The notes: a model not told the origin generated them from the letters alone. Positions 27,658-37,293 are shown, counted from the stretch's first letter. The stretch is DNA of 64,000 nt from Seohaeicola saemankumensis (GCF_042678485.1 NZ_JBHTKR010000002.1:1-64000), one strand, 5' to 3'. Translations and numbers: made by a program.

Positions 27658-28659
27658 ATGAAGCGCATCTGGTCATGCATTGCCTGCGTCACTCTATTCA
27701 TGTCGGCAACGGTCCCGGCCAGTGCTGAAACCAAGACGATCCTTGGTGTTTGGTACGAACCCTGCGAATATCTTTGCGAAGGCTTGAAGGATGCGATCGT
27801 CGAAAGCGGCTTTGACGCGACGGTTGAGATTGTCAGCGTCAACCAAGACAAGAGCCTTTTCCCCGGGCTCGTGGAAGCCGCCCGGAAAGGCAAGGTTGAT
27901 CTCGTCGTGACGCAGGGCACAAGCGCGACGCTCGGCATCATCGGCACGATGGACGATATCGGGAACCCCCGTTTTCTCGATGATATCCCTGTAGTCTTCA
28001 CTGTCGTGGCCGATCCGTTCGGCACTCGTATTGCCGAAAGCTTCGAACGCAGCGGCCGGAATAATGTTGCCGGAACGTTCAACCGCGTTCCAGAGGCCGT
28101 GAACGTTCAGATCATTCGACAATACGATCCCAGTTTCGAAACGCTTGGTCTGCTCTATCACTCCAATGAGCGTAATTCCCTGATCAAGAAAGAGGAACTC
28201 GAGGCTTTGCTGCCTGAATTGGGCATCGAGTTTGTCGCACTGGAACTTGATCCCGGCAATCCCGGCGTCCCCGATCCTGCACTAATCCCGGTCCGTATGG
28301 CCGAATTCCGCGAGCGTGGGGTGCGCTGGATGTATCTTGGATCGAGTACGTTCTTGCGCGTTCACGGCGATCTCTACACCAGATCGGCCGTCGAAAACGG
28401 CATCGCGATTGTCAGCCCCTATGAGAGCCTTGTCCGCGACAACCGTGCCCTTCTGTCGATTGCGGCACGATATTACGACGTCGGCAAACTCGCCGCTGAT
28501 CAGGCTCTTTCTATCCTGCGCGACGGTGCCACGCCGGGTGACCTGCCCATCTTGCAAGCATCCGATTTCGCTTACGTCGTGAACATGGATGTCGCGAGGG
28601 AGCTCGAAAAGATTCCTCCCTTCGCATTCTTGCAGGTCGCCGAAGCCGTTTCGAACTGA
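27658..28659 (+). CDS. ABC-type substrate-binding protein (TrpX/PF04392-like) without its permease
   Basis: A 333-residue exported protein. The signal peptide ends at ...PASAE (~22-23). It has the two-lobed pattern of ABC_sub_bind proteins: an N-lobe beginning with LGVWYEPCEYLCEGLKDAI, a central DIPVVFTVVADPF, and NNVAGTFNRVPE at the hinge, then a C-lobe ending in FAYVVNMDVARELEK. A good GGAG site precedes the ATG. No ABC permease or ATPase is adjacent. Placed directly after the sensor-MFS fusion, it may deliver ligand to that protein's periplasmic domains (inference). Confidence 0.82.
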   Translation: MKRIWSCIACVTLFMSATVPASAETKTILGVWYEPCEYLCEGLKDAIVESGFDATVEIVSVNQDKSLFPGLVEAARKGKVDLVVTQGTSATLGIIGTMDDIGNPRFLDDIPVVFTVVADPFGTRIAESFERSGRNNVAGTFNRVPEAVNVQIIRQYDPSFETLGLLYHSNERNSLIKKEELEALLPELGIEFVALELDPGNPGVPDPALIPVRMAEFRERGVRWMYLGSSTFLRVHGDLYTRSAVENGIAIVSPYESLVRDNRALLSIAARYYDVGKLAADQALSILRDGATPGDLPILQASDFAYVVNMDVARELEKIPPFAFLQVAEAVSN

Positions 28660-28703
28660 CCAATCCAAGGTCGGGCAGTGACGTCAGCTTTGGACTGAGA
28701 GCG

Positions 28704-28850
28704 GCACTGTCAGATTCAACCGGCTTGAGCGGGGCAGGGCGGTTGGCTGGCCGTCGTCGGAAAAAAAACAAGGGGCGACGCTGGAGCAAGACGATTTCAT
28801 GAACTTGAACCGTGCCGCGCGCTGGGCTGAAGTAAACGCGCAGCTGACCG
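28704..28850 (+). mobile_element. IS6-family remnant with a large internal deletion
   Basis: The left-end segment (CACTGTCAG, then CCGGCTTGAGCGGGGCAGGGCGG, split across 28704-28750) is followed after about 40 bases by a decayed piece of the transposase C-terminus (codons resembling NLNRAARWAE, ~28802-28835). Everything between is missing. It fills most of the 312-bp gap between the flanking genes. Confidence 0.65.
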
Positions 28851-28971
28851 GCCAAGACGCTTGTGTGAATCGAATGTGTCGCGCAAGCTAGCGTGATATG
28901 GATGCATGATCGAAAGCTGCTCGGCGCGCGCTCTGATCAAAGACCCGAAACGTCAGCCAGAGGAGCGTGTC

Positions 28972-30147
28972 ATGACCCTTGCTCATAGCAACACGTTTAA
29001 GCAGCCCCGTTGCTTGCCTGTCGGGGACATTCGGGATGCACTTCAGCGGCTCTCCGGCACCGTGGCCGAACAGCGCGCCGGCTTTGACGCAGCCGGGCAA
29101 TTGCCGGATGGGCTGTTCGACAGTCTCGCCGATCTGGGCCTCTTTCGTCTTTTGTTGCCCGCAAGACTCGGCGGACACGAGCTCTCTGCGCTCGATTTCA
29201 TGGACGTCGTCGAGGACGCCGCCGCACTCGACGGCTCCATCGGCTGGTTGGTGGGCAATGGCGGGGGTATGGGGCGCGTCGGCGGTTTCCTGTCCGAGGC
29301 ATCTGCCCGTGAAATTTTCGACGACCCTAAGGCTTTCATCGTGGCCGGCACAGGGGGGCTTGGCCAGGTCGTCGCCACGGATGGCGGCGTCCAGGTAAGC
29401 GGCCGGTGGGCCTTCGGTAGTGGGGCACCCCATGGGACGTGGTTCTCGCCCGTGTGCGAGGTCTACGAAAACGGTGTGGCATCGGGCCGCAAGGTCTTGG
29501 TTTACGCGCCGCGCAAGGACGTCTTTCTTCACGACAACTGGCGGGTCTCTGGCCTCTGCGCTACCGGCAGCGTCGATTTCGAGTTCCGCGACGTTCTGGT
29601 GCCGGATCGCTTTGTGCACGACTTCCAGCCCGAGCCCAACCATCCGGGCACCCTCTACCGGCTGCCGACCTTGTCGATCTTTCCCTGGACAGTTGCGACC
29701 GTGCCGTTGGGCCTTGCCCGCGGGGCACGTGACGCGTTCCTGCGCATCGCAAGCCAGAGAAAACGGCGCGGCGACAGCCTTGCGCTTGCCGAGCGCGAGT
29801 TGGTCCAGTCTGAGCTCGGCCGGATTGATGCTCAGCTCGCGGCTGCCCGGGTATATCTGCGCCAAGTGATGTTGGACCTGCTGGAGGGCGTCGAAGCCGG
29901 CGCCGATCTTCTGCCCCTGCGCGTGCGGTTTCGCATGGGCTGTACATTCGCTAGCGAGACGGCGCTCTGTGCCATTAATCGAATTACTGAGATCGCAGGT
30001 GCGGTCTCGATCCTTCAAAACTCCCCACTAGAGCGTTACGAGCGCGATGCCCGTGCGGCTGCCAAGCACATTGCAATGAGTTCAGTGGCTTACATCAACG
30101 GCGGCAAGCTGGCGCTGGGACAGGAACTGCTACCATCGGGTTATTGA
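28972..30147 (+). CDS. Acyl-CoA dehydrogenase-fold flavoprotein, probably monooxygenase-type
   Basis: A 391-residue protein with the acyl-CoA dehydrogenase three-domain layout: an N-terminal helical domain (LFRLLLPARLGGHELSALDF), a middle beta domain (VSGRWAFGSGAPHGTWF), and a C-terminal helical domain ending in RDARAAAKHIAMSS. This last pattern is typical of the DszC/HsaA-like flavin monooxygenase branch rather than beta-oxidation enzymes. Such enzymes need reduced flavin from a separate reductase, which is not seen nearby. ATG 28972 has AGAGGAG at 7-base spacing; the longer frame from 28906 has none. IS6 remnants flank it on both sides, so it may be a relocated single gene. Confidence 0.78.
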   Translation: MTLAHSNTFKQPRCLPVGDIRDALQRLSGTVAEQRAGFDAAGQLPDGLFDSLADLGLFRLLLPARLGGHELSALDFMDVVEDAAALDGSIGWLVGNGGGMGRVGGFLSEASAREIFDDPKAFIVAGTGGLGQVVATDGGVQVSGRWAFGSGAPHGTWFSPVCEVYENGVASGRKVLVYAPRKDVFLHDNWRVSGLCATGSVDFEFRDVLVPDRFVHDFQPEPNHPGTLYRLPTLSIFPWTVATVPLGLARGARDAFLRIASQRKRRGDSLALAERELVQSELGRIDAQLAAARVYLRQVMLDLLEGVEAGADLLPLRVRFRMGCTFASETALCAINRITEIAGAVSILQNSPLERYERDARAAAKHIAMSSVAYINGGKLALGQELLPSGY

Positions 30148-30152
30148 TCCGA

Positions 30153-30584
30153 AGGGCACTGTGAAAGAAACTGGCTTGAGACGGGCAGGGCGGTTTCGTA
30201 GCCTCCCCCGGGGCCAAAACGCTCCCATTTCCGCTACTTCAAAACTGGCCCAGTTATCATCCGCATGGCGATGATGATGTAAGTGCAGTTCCCGCTGCCA
30301 TTTCGCAGTGTCGGGGATCTTCTGGATGAGCGGGGGATAGAGGTCAGCCATGAGACCCTGCGGTTCTGGTGGAGCAGATGCGATACTTGTAAAAAAATTC
30401 GCTGCCATCCACTCTTCGGTCCACAACCACTTAAACCAGCAACGCCACCTTTGCTCACGCAACGAATTCAAGCTGAACCGCGCCGCTGCTCTGGCCGAGT
30501 GGCCTAGCCTCTGTGCGGCATAAGGACAGTGTCACTGTCCAAGCAGAGACTGGTTCGAATTAGTCTGCCAGCTCCATCAAGACC
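30153..30584 (+). mobile_element. IS6-family remnant, both ends present, middle lost
   Basis: The decayed left end is followed by transposase N-terminal codons (FRYFKTGPVIIRMAMMM, then a stop) up to about 30385. Unrelated sequence follows, then the C-terminal part (FKLNRAAALAEW near 30470) and the right end with the GGACAGTG-T-CACTGTCC palindrome at about 30524. It finishes just before the stop of the response-regulator gene. Confidence 0.85.
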
Positions 30585-30585
30585 T

Positions 30586-30990
30586 CTAGCCTTGGGGAGT
30601 AATACCTTGCAGATGTTGCGCCCAAGCCGCGAGTAGTTTGTCTGGTAAAGTCATTGGATCAAAGGGTTTCTCGATTACCGCAACCGCCCCTAGTGCAAAG
30701 AGTTGGTTTTTTTCTGCGGTACTGACCTTAGCGGTGAGGAAGACAATAGGCGTATTTGATAATCCATCCAACAACCGCAGCCGTTTGAAAGTGGTCGGTC
30801 CGTCCATTTCAGGCATCATGACGTCGAGCAAGACAAGCTGCGGATTTATTTCGCGGGCTTTTTCCAGGGCATCCGTGCCCTTCGTGAACCCATGAACGTC
30901 GTAGCCACCAACATTAGTTAGAGAAATATTCAGTAGCTGAACTACGTCAATGTCATCTTCGACAAACAGGATTCTCTTCAGTTCTTCCAT
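30586..30990 (-). CDS. Stand-alone CheY-like response regulator
   Basis: A 134-residue receiver domain with no output domain. It has the acidic pair in FVEDDID (~10-13), phospho-acceptor Asp in LLLDVMMPEMDG (~56), Thr in VFLTAK and Lys in EKPFDP (~108). It lies 61 bases downstream of the histidine kinase on the same strand and is its likely phosphoryl partner. As a single-domain receiver it would act through protein contacts. The stop is two bases from an IS6 remnant. Confidence 0.9.
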   Translation of the reverse strand: MEELKRILFVEDDIDVVQLLNISLTNVGGYDVHGFTKGTDALEKAREINPQLVLLDVMMPEMDGPTTFKRLRLLDGLSNTPIVFLTAKVSTAEKNQLFALGAVAVIEKPFDPMTLPDKLLAAWAQHLQGITPQG

Positions 30991-31051
30991 AACGCTTTCA
31001 GTCTTCCACGGTAATTAGTTGAAGCGCATACCCTTTCCGTCGAGGCTGCTT

Positions 31052-34000
31052 TCAGTCACCGTTTTCCGGCGATGCTGTGATTATGGGAAACTCCACCCAG
31101 AATTCGGATCCATGGCCCGGCTCAGAGGCAAGTCCGACTTGCCCATGCATGCGAATGGCCAGTTCACGCGCAATGGCCAGCCCCAATCCCATTCCGCCAT
31201 GCTTGCGAGAATCGCTGGTGTCAACTTGAGCAAATTTCTGAAAAATCAATTCTTGCTTATCCTCGGGAATACCTGGGCCATTGTCGATAACGCTGATCCG
31301 GGCCATTTTTCCATCGCTGTCTGTTCTTATCCGAACAGTATCGCCTTCCTTTGAAAACTTGATCGCATTCGAGATCAAATTGGTCAGTATCTGAATTGTA
31401 CGCGCTGCATCCACCTTGACTGTGGCAGTCTGTGGTGCATGCGATTCCAATTCAAGCGATATGCGATATTTCTGGGCAAAACCCAGATTGAGTGAAGCGG
31501 CCGTTGCCGCCAGCTCATCAAGCTGCTCGCTACCCACCTGGATATCCATTTCCCCCTGAGTCAGCTTCTCAAGGTCAAGCATTTCCTCGATCATGGTGCC
31601 CAGACGCTCGGCGTTTTTCAGCGCTGCATCCAGGACAGATACCCCTTTGGGGTGAAGCTGCCCCAGAACACCGCCGCTGATCAGCGACAAGGTGCCACGG
31701 ATCGATGTCAGCGGCGTCCGGAGTTCGTGGCTTACAGTCGCGAGGAACTCAGACTGCATACGTTCGATTTTCTTACGTTCACTGATGTCCCGTACGATTC
31801 CGATAAAGAAGCGCCCCTTGCTATCCTCGATCTCGGAAACAGCCAGTTCGATGGGAAATATTTCGCCGTTTGCACGGATGGCTTCGAATTCGCTGAGCCG
31901 GCCCATCACGCGCGGGAGCGCGCCCTCAAGGTAGCGCCGGATATAACGATCATGTTGGACGCCGTGGTGGTGGGGCATCAGGATGCTGACGTCACGACCT
32001 ATTACTTGGGCTGCAGAATAACCAAAAATCTGTTCGGCAGCCCTATTGTAGGCAGTGATCAAACCTTCTGCATCAATCGCGATGATGGCATCGACGACAT
32101 TTTCAAGAATCGTTTCGGTGTGCTTCGCGGCTTGCTCTAACATTTCTGCGGCGCGTCGCTCCTCAGTGACGTCAAGCGTCACTCCGATCACTTCAACCAC
32201 GTTGGGACCATCTCTTTCAACACGGGCGACAGAAGACAGAATCCGTTCGCCACGTTCGGGATGGTTCAGACGAAATTCGAACTTGTGTCTGTTTTCGCTG
32301 ACGTCGGCAAATGTCGCGAACAACGCTGTTATAGCCTCAACATCGTCTTGGTGAACCCGTTCGGTCCAGGCGCTGCTGAGCTTTTCGATCTTTTCCGGAA
32401 CCAGCCCGTGCAGACGAAAGTTTTCAGCATTCCATTCAATCTCGCCGGTTTGAAGATTGAAGGCCCATACCCCCATTTCGGCAACTTCTGTCGCAAGGTT
32501 CAATCTATCCAGCGATCCTTTGAGAACACGCTGGATTTCCTTGCTCTCGGTTACGTCGTTTTCGATCGCGATAAAGCCCGTGTGTTCGCCTTCGGAATTC
32601 CACATCGGGTTGCAGCGGATCTCAACCCAGTAGGGTTCTCCCGATTTTGTATGATTCAGCAGATCGACATGAAAGTTTTGGCGCCTGGCGATGCTTGTGC
32701 GCATGTTGTCCAGCACATCGTCAGGCGGCCGGACCTTTTGTAGTATCGCTCCCGGTACTTTGCCCTGCAACTCTTCAAGATCATATCCTGTCAACCGGGT
32801 GAATGACTCATTCACCCATGTCACACGGCCTTCGGGGTCGGTGATGATGACACCGTTGGTCGTCTGCCGCGCCACTTGGGACATCAGTTCAAGTTGCGTG
32901 GTGCGCTCCGTAACGCGGCTTTCCAGAGATTGTGTCAGGTCTTCAAGAGAACGGAACGCCCGGCTCAGCTTGTCGGACATGGAGGTCATTGCCTTGGCCA
33001 CCATGTCGTATTCAAGGATGGTGCTTTCGCCCAACCCTAGCTTCGGAGGACGGCCTGCGACGACCGAAGTTGGTAAATGTTGACTGAACCGGGCCAGCCA
33101 GGACACAGGCGCCACAAGCCAGCGTATCAATATGAACGAGACCGCTAACACGAAAGCCACCACGATGGAGAGAATGAGCAGATTCTGGCGGCCAGCCTGC
33201 TCAAGGATGTCGATCATCGGCGCTGCAGAAAACTCGATACGGATTTCTTGTAGGTCATCCATGCCGGAAACAGGCGTACGCATCAGGTATCGGCCTTCTC
33301 GGGCGCGCAGCATCTCGGCTAGATCCTGTGCCGGTTCCCATTGCTCCAACTCTGATTCATCCTTGAAAATGGTGCCGTTTGTCCCGAAGCTGCGTGTCGT
33401 ACCGAAAAGATCCTGATGCGCACCGTCGGCATAAACTTTCGCTATTGCGATACTTTGCGAGTAAAGCGGCGCGTCACTGGAATCGGATTTGAAATCCTGC
33501 AATTGCCTGTCGAAGACGTCACTAAAACGCGCGATTGGTATCGTGTTTTCCAGGGCCATGACCGTGAAAAGTCCCGCTGTCGACATGGCTGATGCAAGGC
33601 GATCCACGGTTCTTTGATAGTCCGACCTGCTTTCCTGAACCACGAGCGCGGAAGACGACGTGATGGAGACAAAGGCTGCGATCTGAAACAGAAGGGTCTG
33701 CAACGAAATCTTGGGTAGCTTTGCTCTGACTGAGGTGAAGGCAACTGGCAATATTGCGATGATCAACCCTGCGAAAACCGCATTGAACACCCCGTTCACC
33801 GCTTGCTTCAGCCCGATAAATGCCGCCGATCCGAACGACATCTGCAGCGCTCCGCCATAAGCCAGAATGACAAGCGGGAAGCCGATGAAAAGCCAGTACG
33901 CCACATCTATGAGAACTATGTTTTCATATCGACGGGAAAACAATCCAACGATGAGTATCTCGAGCGTGAAGATAAGCATCGCGTAAGGGTGACCCCAGGC

Positions 34001-34189
34001 GAAAAAGGTATAGCTGGCTCCAACTGCCAAGACAGCCACGCCGCACCAAAGGCCGACAAGGCGCAGCGCCACAAGCGCGGCTATCGACCCAAAGACGAAT
34101 GAGATAGAGTTAAAAAGCTGCAGGTTGAAAATGAAGCCAGCAAGTGACAACGCTGCGAAAATCCCGGCGATGGCATATTTTTCAAGCAT
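31052..34189 (-). CDS. Membrane hybrid-input histidine kinase with three PAS domains
   Basis: A 1045-residue kinase. The N-terminus has about six membrane helices (~5-170), then a TM at ~175-195, an extracytoplasmic domain to ~325 and a further TM (~330-350). PAS domains start near 433 (VIITDPEGRVTWVNESFTRL), 566 (GVWAFNLQTGEIEWN) and 698 (DAIIAIDAEGLITAYNRAAE). HisKA has the phospho-His in SHELRTPL (~818); the ATPase domain has the N box NLISNAIKFS (~944) and DNGPGIP (~971). It has no receiver of its own; the CheY-like protein downstream supplies it. I favour the ATG at 34189 over 34222 because the membrane region begins there. Confidence 0.9.
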   Translation of the reverse strand: MLEKYAIAGIFAALSLAGFIFNLQLFNSISFVFGSIAALVALRLVGLWCGVAVLAVGASYTFFAWGHPYAMLIFTLEILIVGLFSRRYENIVLIDVAYWLFIGFPLVILAYGGALQMSFGSAAFIGLKQAVNGVFNAVFAGLIIAILPVAFTSVRAKLPKISLQTLLFQIAAFVSITSSSALVVQESRSDYQRTVDRLASAMSTAGLFTVMALENTIPIARFSDVFDRQLQDFKSDSSDAPLYSQSIAIAKVYADGAHQDLFGTTRSFGTNGTIFKDESELEQWEPAQDLAEMLRAREGRYLMRTPVSGMDDLQEIRIEFSAAPMIDILEQAGRQNLLILSIVVAFVLAVSFILIRWLVAPVSWLARFSQHLPTSVVAGRPPKLGLGESTILEYDMVAKAMTSMSDKLSRAFRSLEDLTQSLESRVTERTTQLELMSQVARQTTNGVIITDPEGRVTWVNESFTRLTGYDLEELQGKVPGAILQKVRPPDDVLDNMRTSIARRQNFHVDLLNHTKSGEPYWVEIRCNPMWNSEGEHTGFIAIENDVTESKEIQRVLKGSLDRLNLATEVAEMGVWAFNLQTGEIEWNAENFRLHGLVPEKIEKLSSAWTERVHQDDVEAITALFATFADVSENRHKFEFRLNHPERGERILSSVARVERDGPNVVEVIGVTLDVTEERRAAEMLEQAAKHTETILENVVDAIIAIDAEGLITAYNRAAEQIFGYSAAQVIGRDVSILMPHHHGVQHDRYIRRYLEGALPRVMGRLSEFEAIRANGEIFPIELAVSEIEDSKGRFFIGIVRDISERKKIERMQSEFLATVSHELRTPLTSIRGTLSLISGGVLGQLHPKGVSVLDAALKNAERLGTMIEEMLDLEKLTQGEMDIQVGSEQLDELAATAASLNLGFAQKYRISLELESHAPQTATVKVDAARTIQILTNLISNAIKFSKEGDTVRIRTDSDGKMARISVIDNGPGIPEDKQELIFQKFAQVDTSDSRKHGGMGLGLAIARELAIRMHGQVGLASEPGHGSEFWVEFPIITASPENGD

Positions 34190-34432
34190 GGTGTCCGCGT
34201 TGATATCTCGTGCACAACGCATACTGGCAAAAGATAAGCTTCAAGACGAAAAGATTGCTGATCCCCGTCAGGCATCTAAGAATGCTTCAAGTTGTGTTTA
34301 TAAGATCACTACACGATGCATTTTTTTGCGTCCGGGCATGAGCTGAAGTTAAACCGGACAGAAAAAGTTGCAGGCAAGCCGGCAAAACTCCCAGGATGAT
34401 ACAAGGAGAGTAATGGATTGCCAAAGCTAGCT

Positions 34433-34700
34433 GCATTGTCAGATCAGACCAGCCTGAGCGGGACAAGGGGGGCTGAATGGCTTTCATATTGAAAGAACCT
34501 GACCCCTTCCACGGCTTCAAGACCTATTCGGAAATTATCTGCCCGGCTCTGAAGTGGTACGTGCGTTTCCCGCTGTCAGAGCTGAATGTCGAGGAACGTC
34601 TGCTTGAGCGGGATGGGCACAACGGTGCTGCATGCGTCGAGGTGGGCTGGAGCAGGAGGTCTGCCCCAATCGCCCTGGATAACATCGGGGCGGACTTTTC
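34433..34700 (+). mobile_element. IS6-family remnant, heavily decayed
   Basis: The left end (GCATTGTCAG, then CCAGCCTGAGCGGGAC) is followed by eroded transposase N-terminal sequence recognisable as DPFHGFKTYSEIICPALKWY, V-R-FPLSELNVEERL. Similarity fades after about 34610. There is no right end. Confidence 0.7.
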
Positions 34701-34845
34701 TGACCCACCGGGAGCCTGATCTTTCAAGTGACTGGATGATGTGTTTTATGTTATTCAATACCTCGAGTTTACGCGAATTTCGGTTAGAGTTTCGCGGTTC
34801 ACAGGCTCGCTTTTGACAGACCCCCTTCATGGTTGGCTGCTCGAC

Positions 34846-35316
34846 ATGACCCGCGATCAAATGATCACCCACCTTCTGGAAGCGAATGCAGTTGCGCTGA
34901 TCGCCGCTTTGCACGGTCATCATCCCTTCGGCGCGGTGTTGGTTGGCCCTGATGGCAAGATCCTCATGCGTCAAGGCAACATCGATACGGTACATCATGC
35001 CGAGACCGAACTTGCGCGCCGCGCCGCAGTCGCTTACGCGCCGGAATATCTCTGGACTTGCACGCTCGTCTCGACTGGAGAGCCATGCGCAATGTGCAGT
35101 GGCACGCTCTACTGGGCGAATATCGGCCGCTTGGTTTATGGTTTCGAGGAAGGGGCATTACTTGAAATGACTGCTGACCACCCCGAGAATCCGACCATGA
35201 GCCTATCGTCGCGCCAAGTGCTGCAGTCTGGGCAGAAGAAGATTGAAGTTCACGGCCCATTCCACGAAGTCGAGGACGAACTTCTTGCCCCGCACCGTGA
35301 CTTCTGGCGGCGCTAG
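34846..35316 (+). CDS. Nucleoside/base deaminase of the cytidine deaminase-like fold
   Basis: A 156-residue zinc deaminase. The active-site His-Ala-Glu is in VHHAETE (~47-52) and the zinc Cys pair in TGEPCAMCSG (~83-91). This is the guanine deaminase/TadA branch rather than tetrameric CDA. Flanking features (GHHPFGAVLVGPDG at the start, FEEGALLEM after the zinc motif) agree. ATG 34846 begins the conserved domain; the longer frame from 34741 adds IS-derived sequence. The substrate cannot be assigned from sequence. Confidence 0.85.
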   Translation: MTRDQMITHLLEANAVALIAALHGHHPFGAVLVGPDGKILMRQGNIDTVHHAETELARRAAVAYAPEYLWTCTLVSTGEPCAMCSGTLYWANIGRLVYGFEEGALLEMTADHPENPTMSLSSRQVLQSGQKKIEVHGPFHEVEDELLAPHRDFWRR

Positions 35317-35465
35317 GATGAAGTGATGCCAAGGCATGGCCGGGGGCAGCTGCAGCCCGTTCACACTGGCTGATTTATCTGCACTGCCCCCATCAAGTAT
35401 ACTGAATTGATGGCTGGTGCATCATCGCGAGGTTATTGCCTATGGCCAGCGGACGCTGTACCTCT

Positions 35466-36365
35466 TCATGTCAGGCGAACTCTTTCTGCGCTCTGATCGC
35501 ATATCCAGCCATTAAATCGCTGCATAGCGGCAGATAGCTCCACGGCCTTCGGAACCACGACATGATAGGCAAAGCTTGTGTCGAACACCCGACCGAACGG
35601 GTTGACCAGTGTCCCCTTCTCAAGCTCATCCTGAACCAACCATGACGCAAAAAGCGATACTCCAAGGCCGTTGATTGTCGAGCTTAGCTGGAAATGCCGG
35701 TCCTCCAGCATCATCTGCGGCTGCGCCGCGTCCAGGGCAAGCGCATTACCTGACAGCCATTCCTCCCACATGCGGGTATCGTCCACATGCAGCAAAGTGC
35801 AGCGCAACAGGTCTTTCGGTTGCCGGATGGAATGCGCCTTTAGATAATCAGGGCTGCACACCGGAGCCAGCGTTTCGGGCCAGAGTCGGGTGACATGGAA
35901 ACCGTCCCAGTTGCCTCGCCCCCACTGAATGCCAAGATCGGCAAAACGTTCAGGATTGGGCATGCGGACAAAGCTGTTATTGTGGTTCTGGATCGACAGG
36001 TTCATCTCTGGGTGAGCCTCGAGAAGATGGCCCAGCCGTGAAGAAAGCCACCGGCTTGCGAACATCGGCAATAGCGCCACTCGCACCGTGCCCGGCCTCT
36101 GCGCGATCCGCTCAAGCCCCGTGCGGATGGCAGTCAATCCACGTGAGACATGCTGGGCCAGTAGGCTGCCCTGCTCGGTCGGCTGCAAACCGCTGGCTGT
36201 GCGCCGGAACAACAGAACGGACAGATCGTCTTCCAATTTTTTGATGTGATAGCTAACCGAGCTTTGGCTGATATTAAGCTCTTGAGCAGCTCGGGTCACG
36301 TTTCCGACCTCAAAGCAAACCATAAATACTTGAATAGAATTTATATTTCGAACAATTTCCACCAT
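35466..36365 (-). CDS. LysR-family transcriptional regulator of the adjacent catabolic operon
   Basis: A 299-residue regulator. It has an N-terminal winged HTH (NVTRAAQELNISQSSVSYHI, ~20-40) and the linker helix RTASGLQPTEQG, then a substrate-binding domain of the GcvA-like branch (RFADLGIQWGRGNW, then LAPVCSPDYL). It is divergent from the transporter/acyl-CoA operon, the classic LysR layout, so it probably activates that operon in response to its substrate or a CoA intermediate. Start at the ATG at 36365; 36395 is an in-frame alternative. A palindrome with the T-N11-A pattern lies between the genes. Confidence 0.92.
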   Translation of the reverse strand: MVEIVRNINSIQVFMVCFEVGNVTRAAQELNISQSSVSYHIKKLEDDLSVLLFRRTASGLQPTEQGSLLAQHVSRGLTAIRTGLERIAQRPGTVRVALLPMFASRWLSSRLGHLLEAHPEMNLSIQNHNNSFVRMPNPERFADLGIQWGRGNWDGFHVTRLWPETLAPVCSPDYLKAHSIRQPKDLLRCTLLHVDDTRMWEEWLSGNALALDAAQPQMMLEDRHFQLSSTINGLGVSLFASWLVQDELEKGTLVNPFGRVFDTSFAYHVVVPKAVELSAAMQRFNGWICDQSAERVRLT

Positions 36366-36406
36366 CGAAACCAGATCCTCCGCTGCGATCAACACTGCAT
36401 CATACT

Positions 36407-36421
36407 ATCGAATAATTCGAT
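36407..36421. promoter_or_regulatory. Candidate LysR operator
   Basis: ATCGAAT-A-ATTCGAT is a 15-bp inverted repeat with 7-bp perfect arms and contains the LysR T-N11-A motif (TCGAA...TTCGA). It sits in the 160-bp divergent region, 42 bases from the regulator start and 105 from the operon start. Confidence 0.6.
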
Positions 36422-36525
36422 GTCCGCACAGAATCTTTGAATTTTTCCGCAGGGCGTCCTGTGGATAGCGTGAGTGCATCCGTTCGGTGTCTGCCGGAGA
36501 CAGCGCCAGCGGAAGGGAGGATCTG

Positions 36526-37293
36526 ATGACCGACACTGTTCTCGAGGTGGACAACCTCTGCAAGTCGTTTGGCGGCGTGCAGGCCATTCGCGATTTATCT
36601 TTCGCTGTGTCCCCAGGCGAAGTTCTAGGCCTGATAGGGCCGAACGGATCGGGCAAATCGACGACTGTCAACGCGCTGGCCGGGGTCTTTCCGGCAACGT
36701 CCGGCCGGATCATGCTGTGCGGCACGCAAGTGCAGGGCATGACTGAACATGCCCGCGTTGCGATGGGTCTGGCGCGCACATTCCAAACAGCCAGCATCTT
36801 TCCCGAATTCACTGTCCGCGAACAGATCACACTGGGTGGCACCGTCACGCTGACCTTGCATCCCCTGGCATCCGTTTTTGGCCTTGGCCGTCATGCCAGC
36901 GAGGACGAAGCTCTGCACGAACGGGTGCAGGAGATTCTTGACCTGACCGGGCTCGCTCCGGTTGCCGAACAGACAGTGGGAACGATTTCATCGGCCCAAC
37001 AGCGTTTTCTGATGATTGCAACCGCACTGGCGGCTGAGCCCCGGATCATCCTGCTGGATGAACCGGCGGCGGGTCTTGTCTCGCATGAACGCAAAATGCT
37101 CTCGGAAACGATCAAGGCGATCCGCGACCGCGGCACAGCAGTGCTGGTGATCGAACATCACATGGCCCTGATCATGGAGGTCTGCGACCGTATCGTCGTT
37201 CTCAACTTTGGCTCCAAGATCGCCGAAGGCACGCCTGCCGAAATCCGCAACAACCGCGCTGTGATCGACGCCTATCTGGGCGAGGCGGTCTGA
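36526..37293 (+). CDS. livG: Liv-type ABC transporter ATPase (LivG-like)
   Basis: A 255-residue ATPase, first gene of the operon. Walker A is GPNGSGKST (~38-46), Walker B IILLDEP (~170), and the H-loop VIEHHM. The C-terminal extension is typical of the LivG branch (VLNFGSKIAEGTPAEI). The signature motif, LSGGQ or LAYGQQ in relatives, is ISSAQQ here, which may lower its own ATPase and leave LivF as the canonical partner. The ATG at 36526 follows GGGAGG. The substrate is set by the binding protein, so a branched-chain amino acid is not assured. Confidence 0.9.
   Translation: MTDTVLEVDNLCKSFGGVQAIRDLSFAVSPGEVLGLIGPNGSGKSTTVNALAGVFPATSGRIMLCGTQVQGMTEHARVAMGLARTFQTASIFPEFTVREQITLGGTVTLTLHPLASVFGLGRHASEDEALHERVQEILDLTGLAPVAEQTVGTISSAQQRFLMIATALAAEPRIILLDEPAAGLVSHERKMLSETIKAIRDRGTAVLVIEHHMALIMEVCDRIVVLNFGSKIAEGTPAEIRNNRAVIDAYLGEAV

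Noticed and set aside
28888..30018. 376-codon minus-strand frame opposite the flavoenzyme gene
   Set aside because: It is a GC-rich shadow of the plus-strand gene, which has family motifs and a ribosome-binding site.
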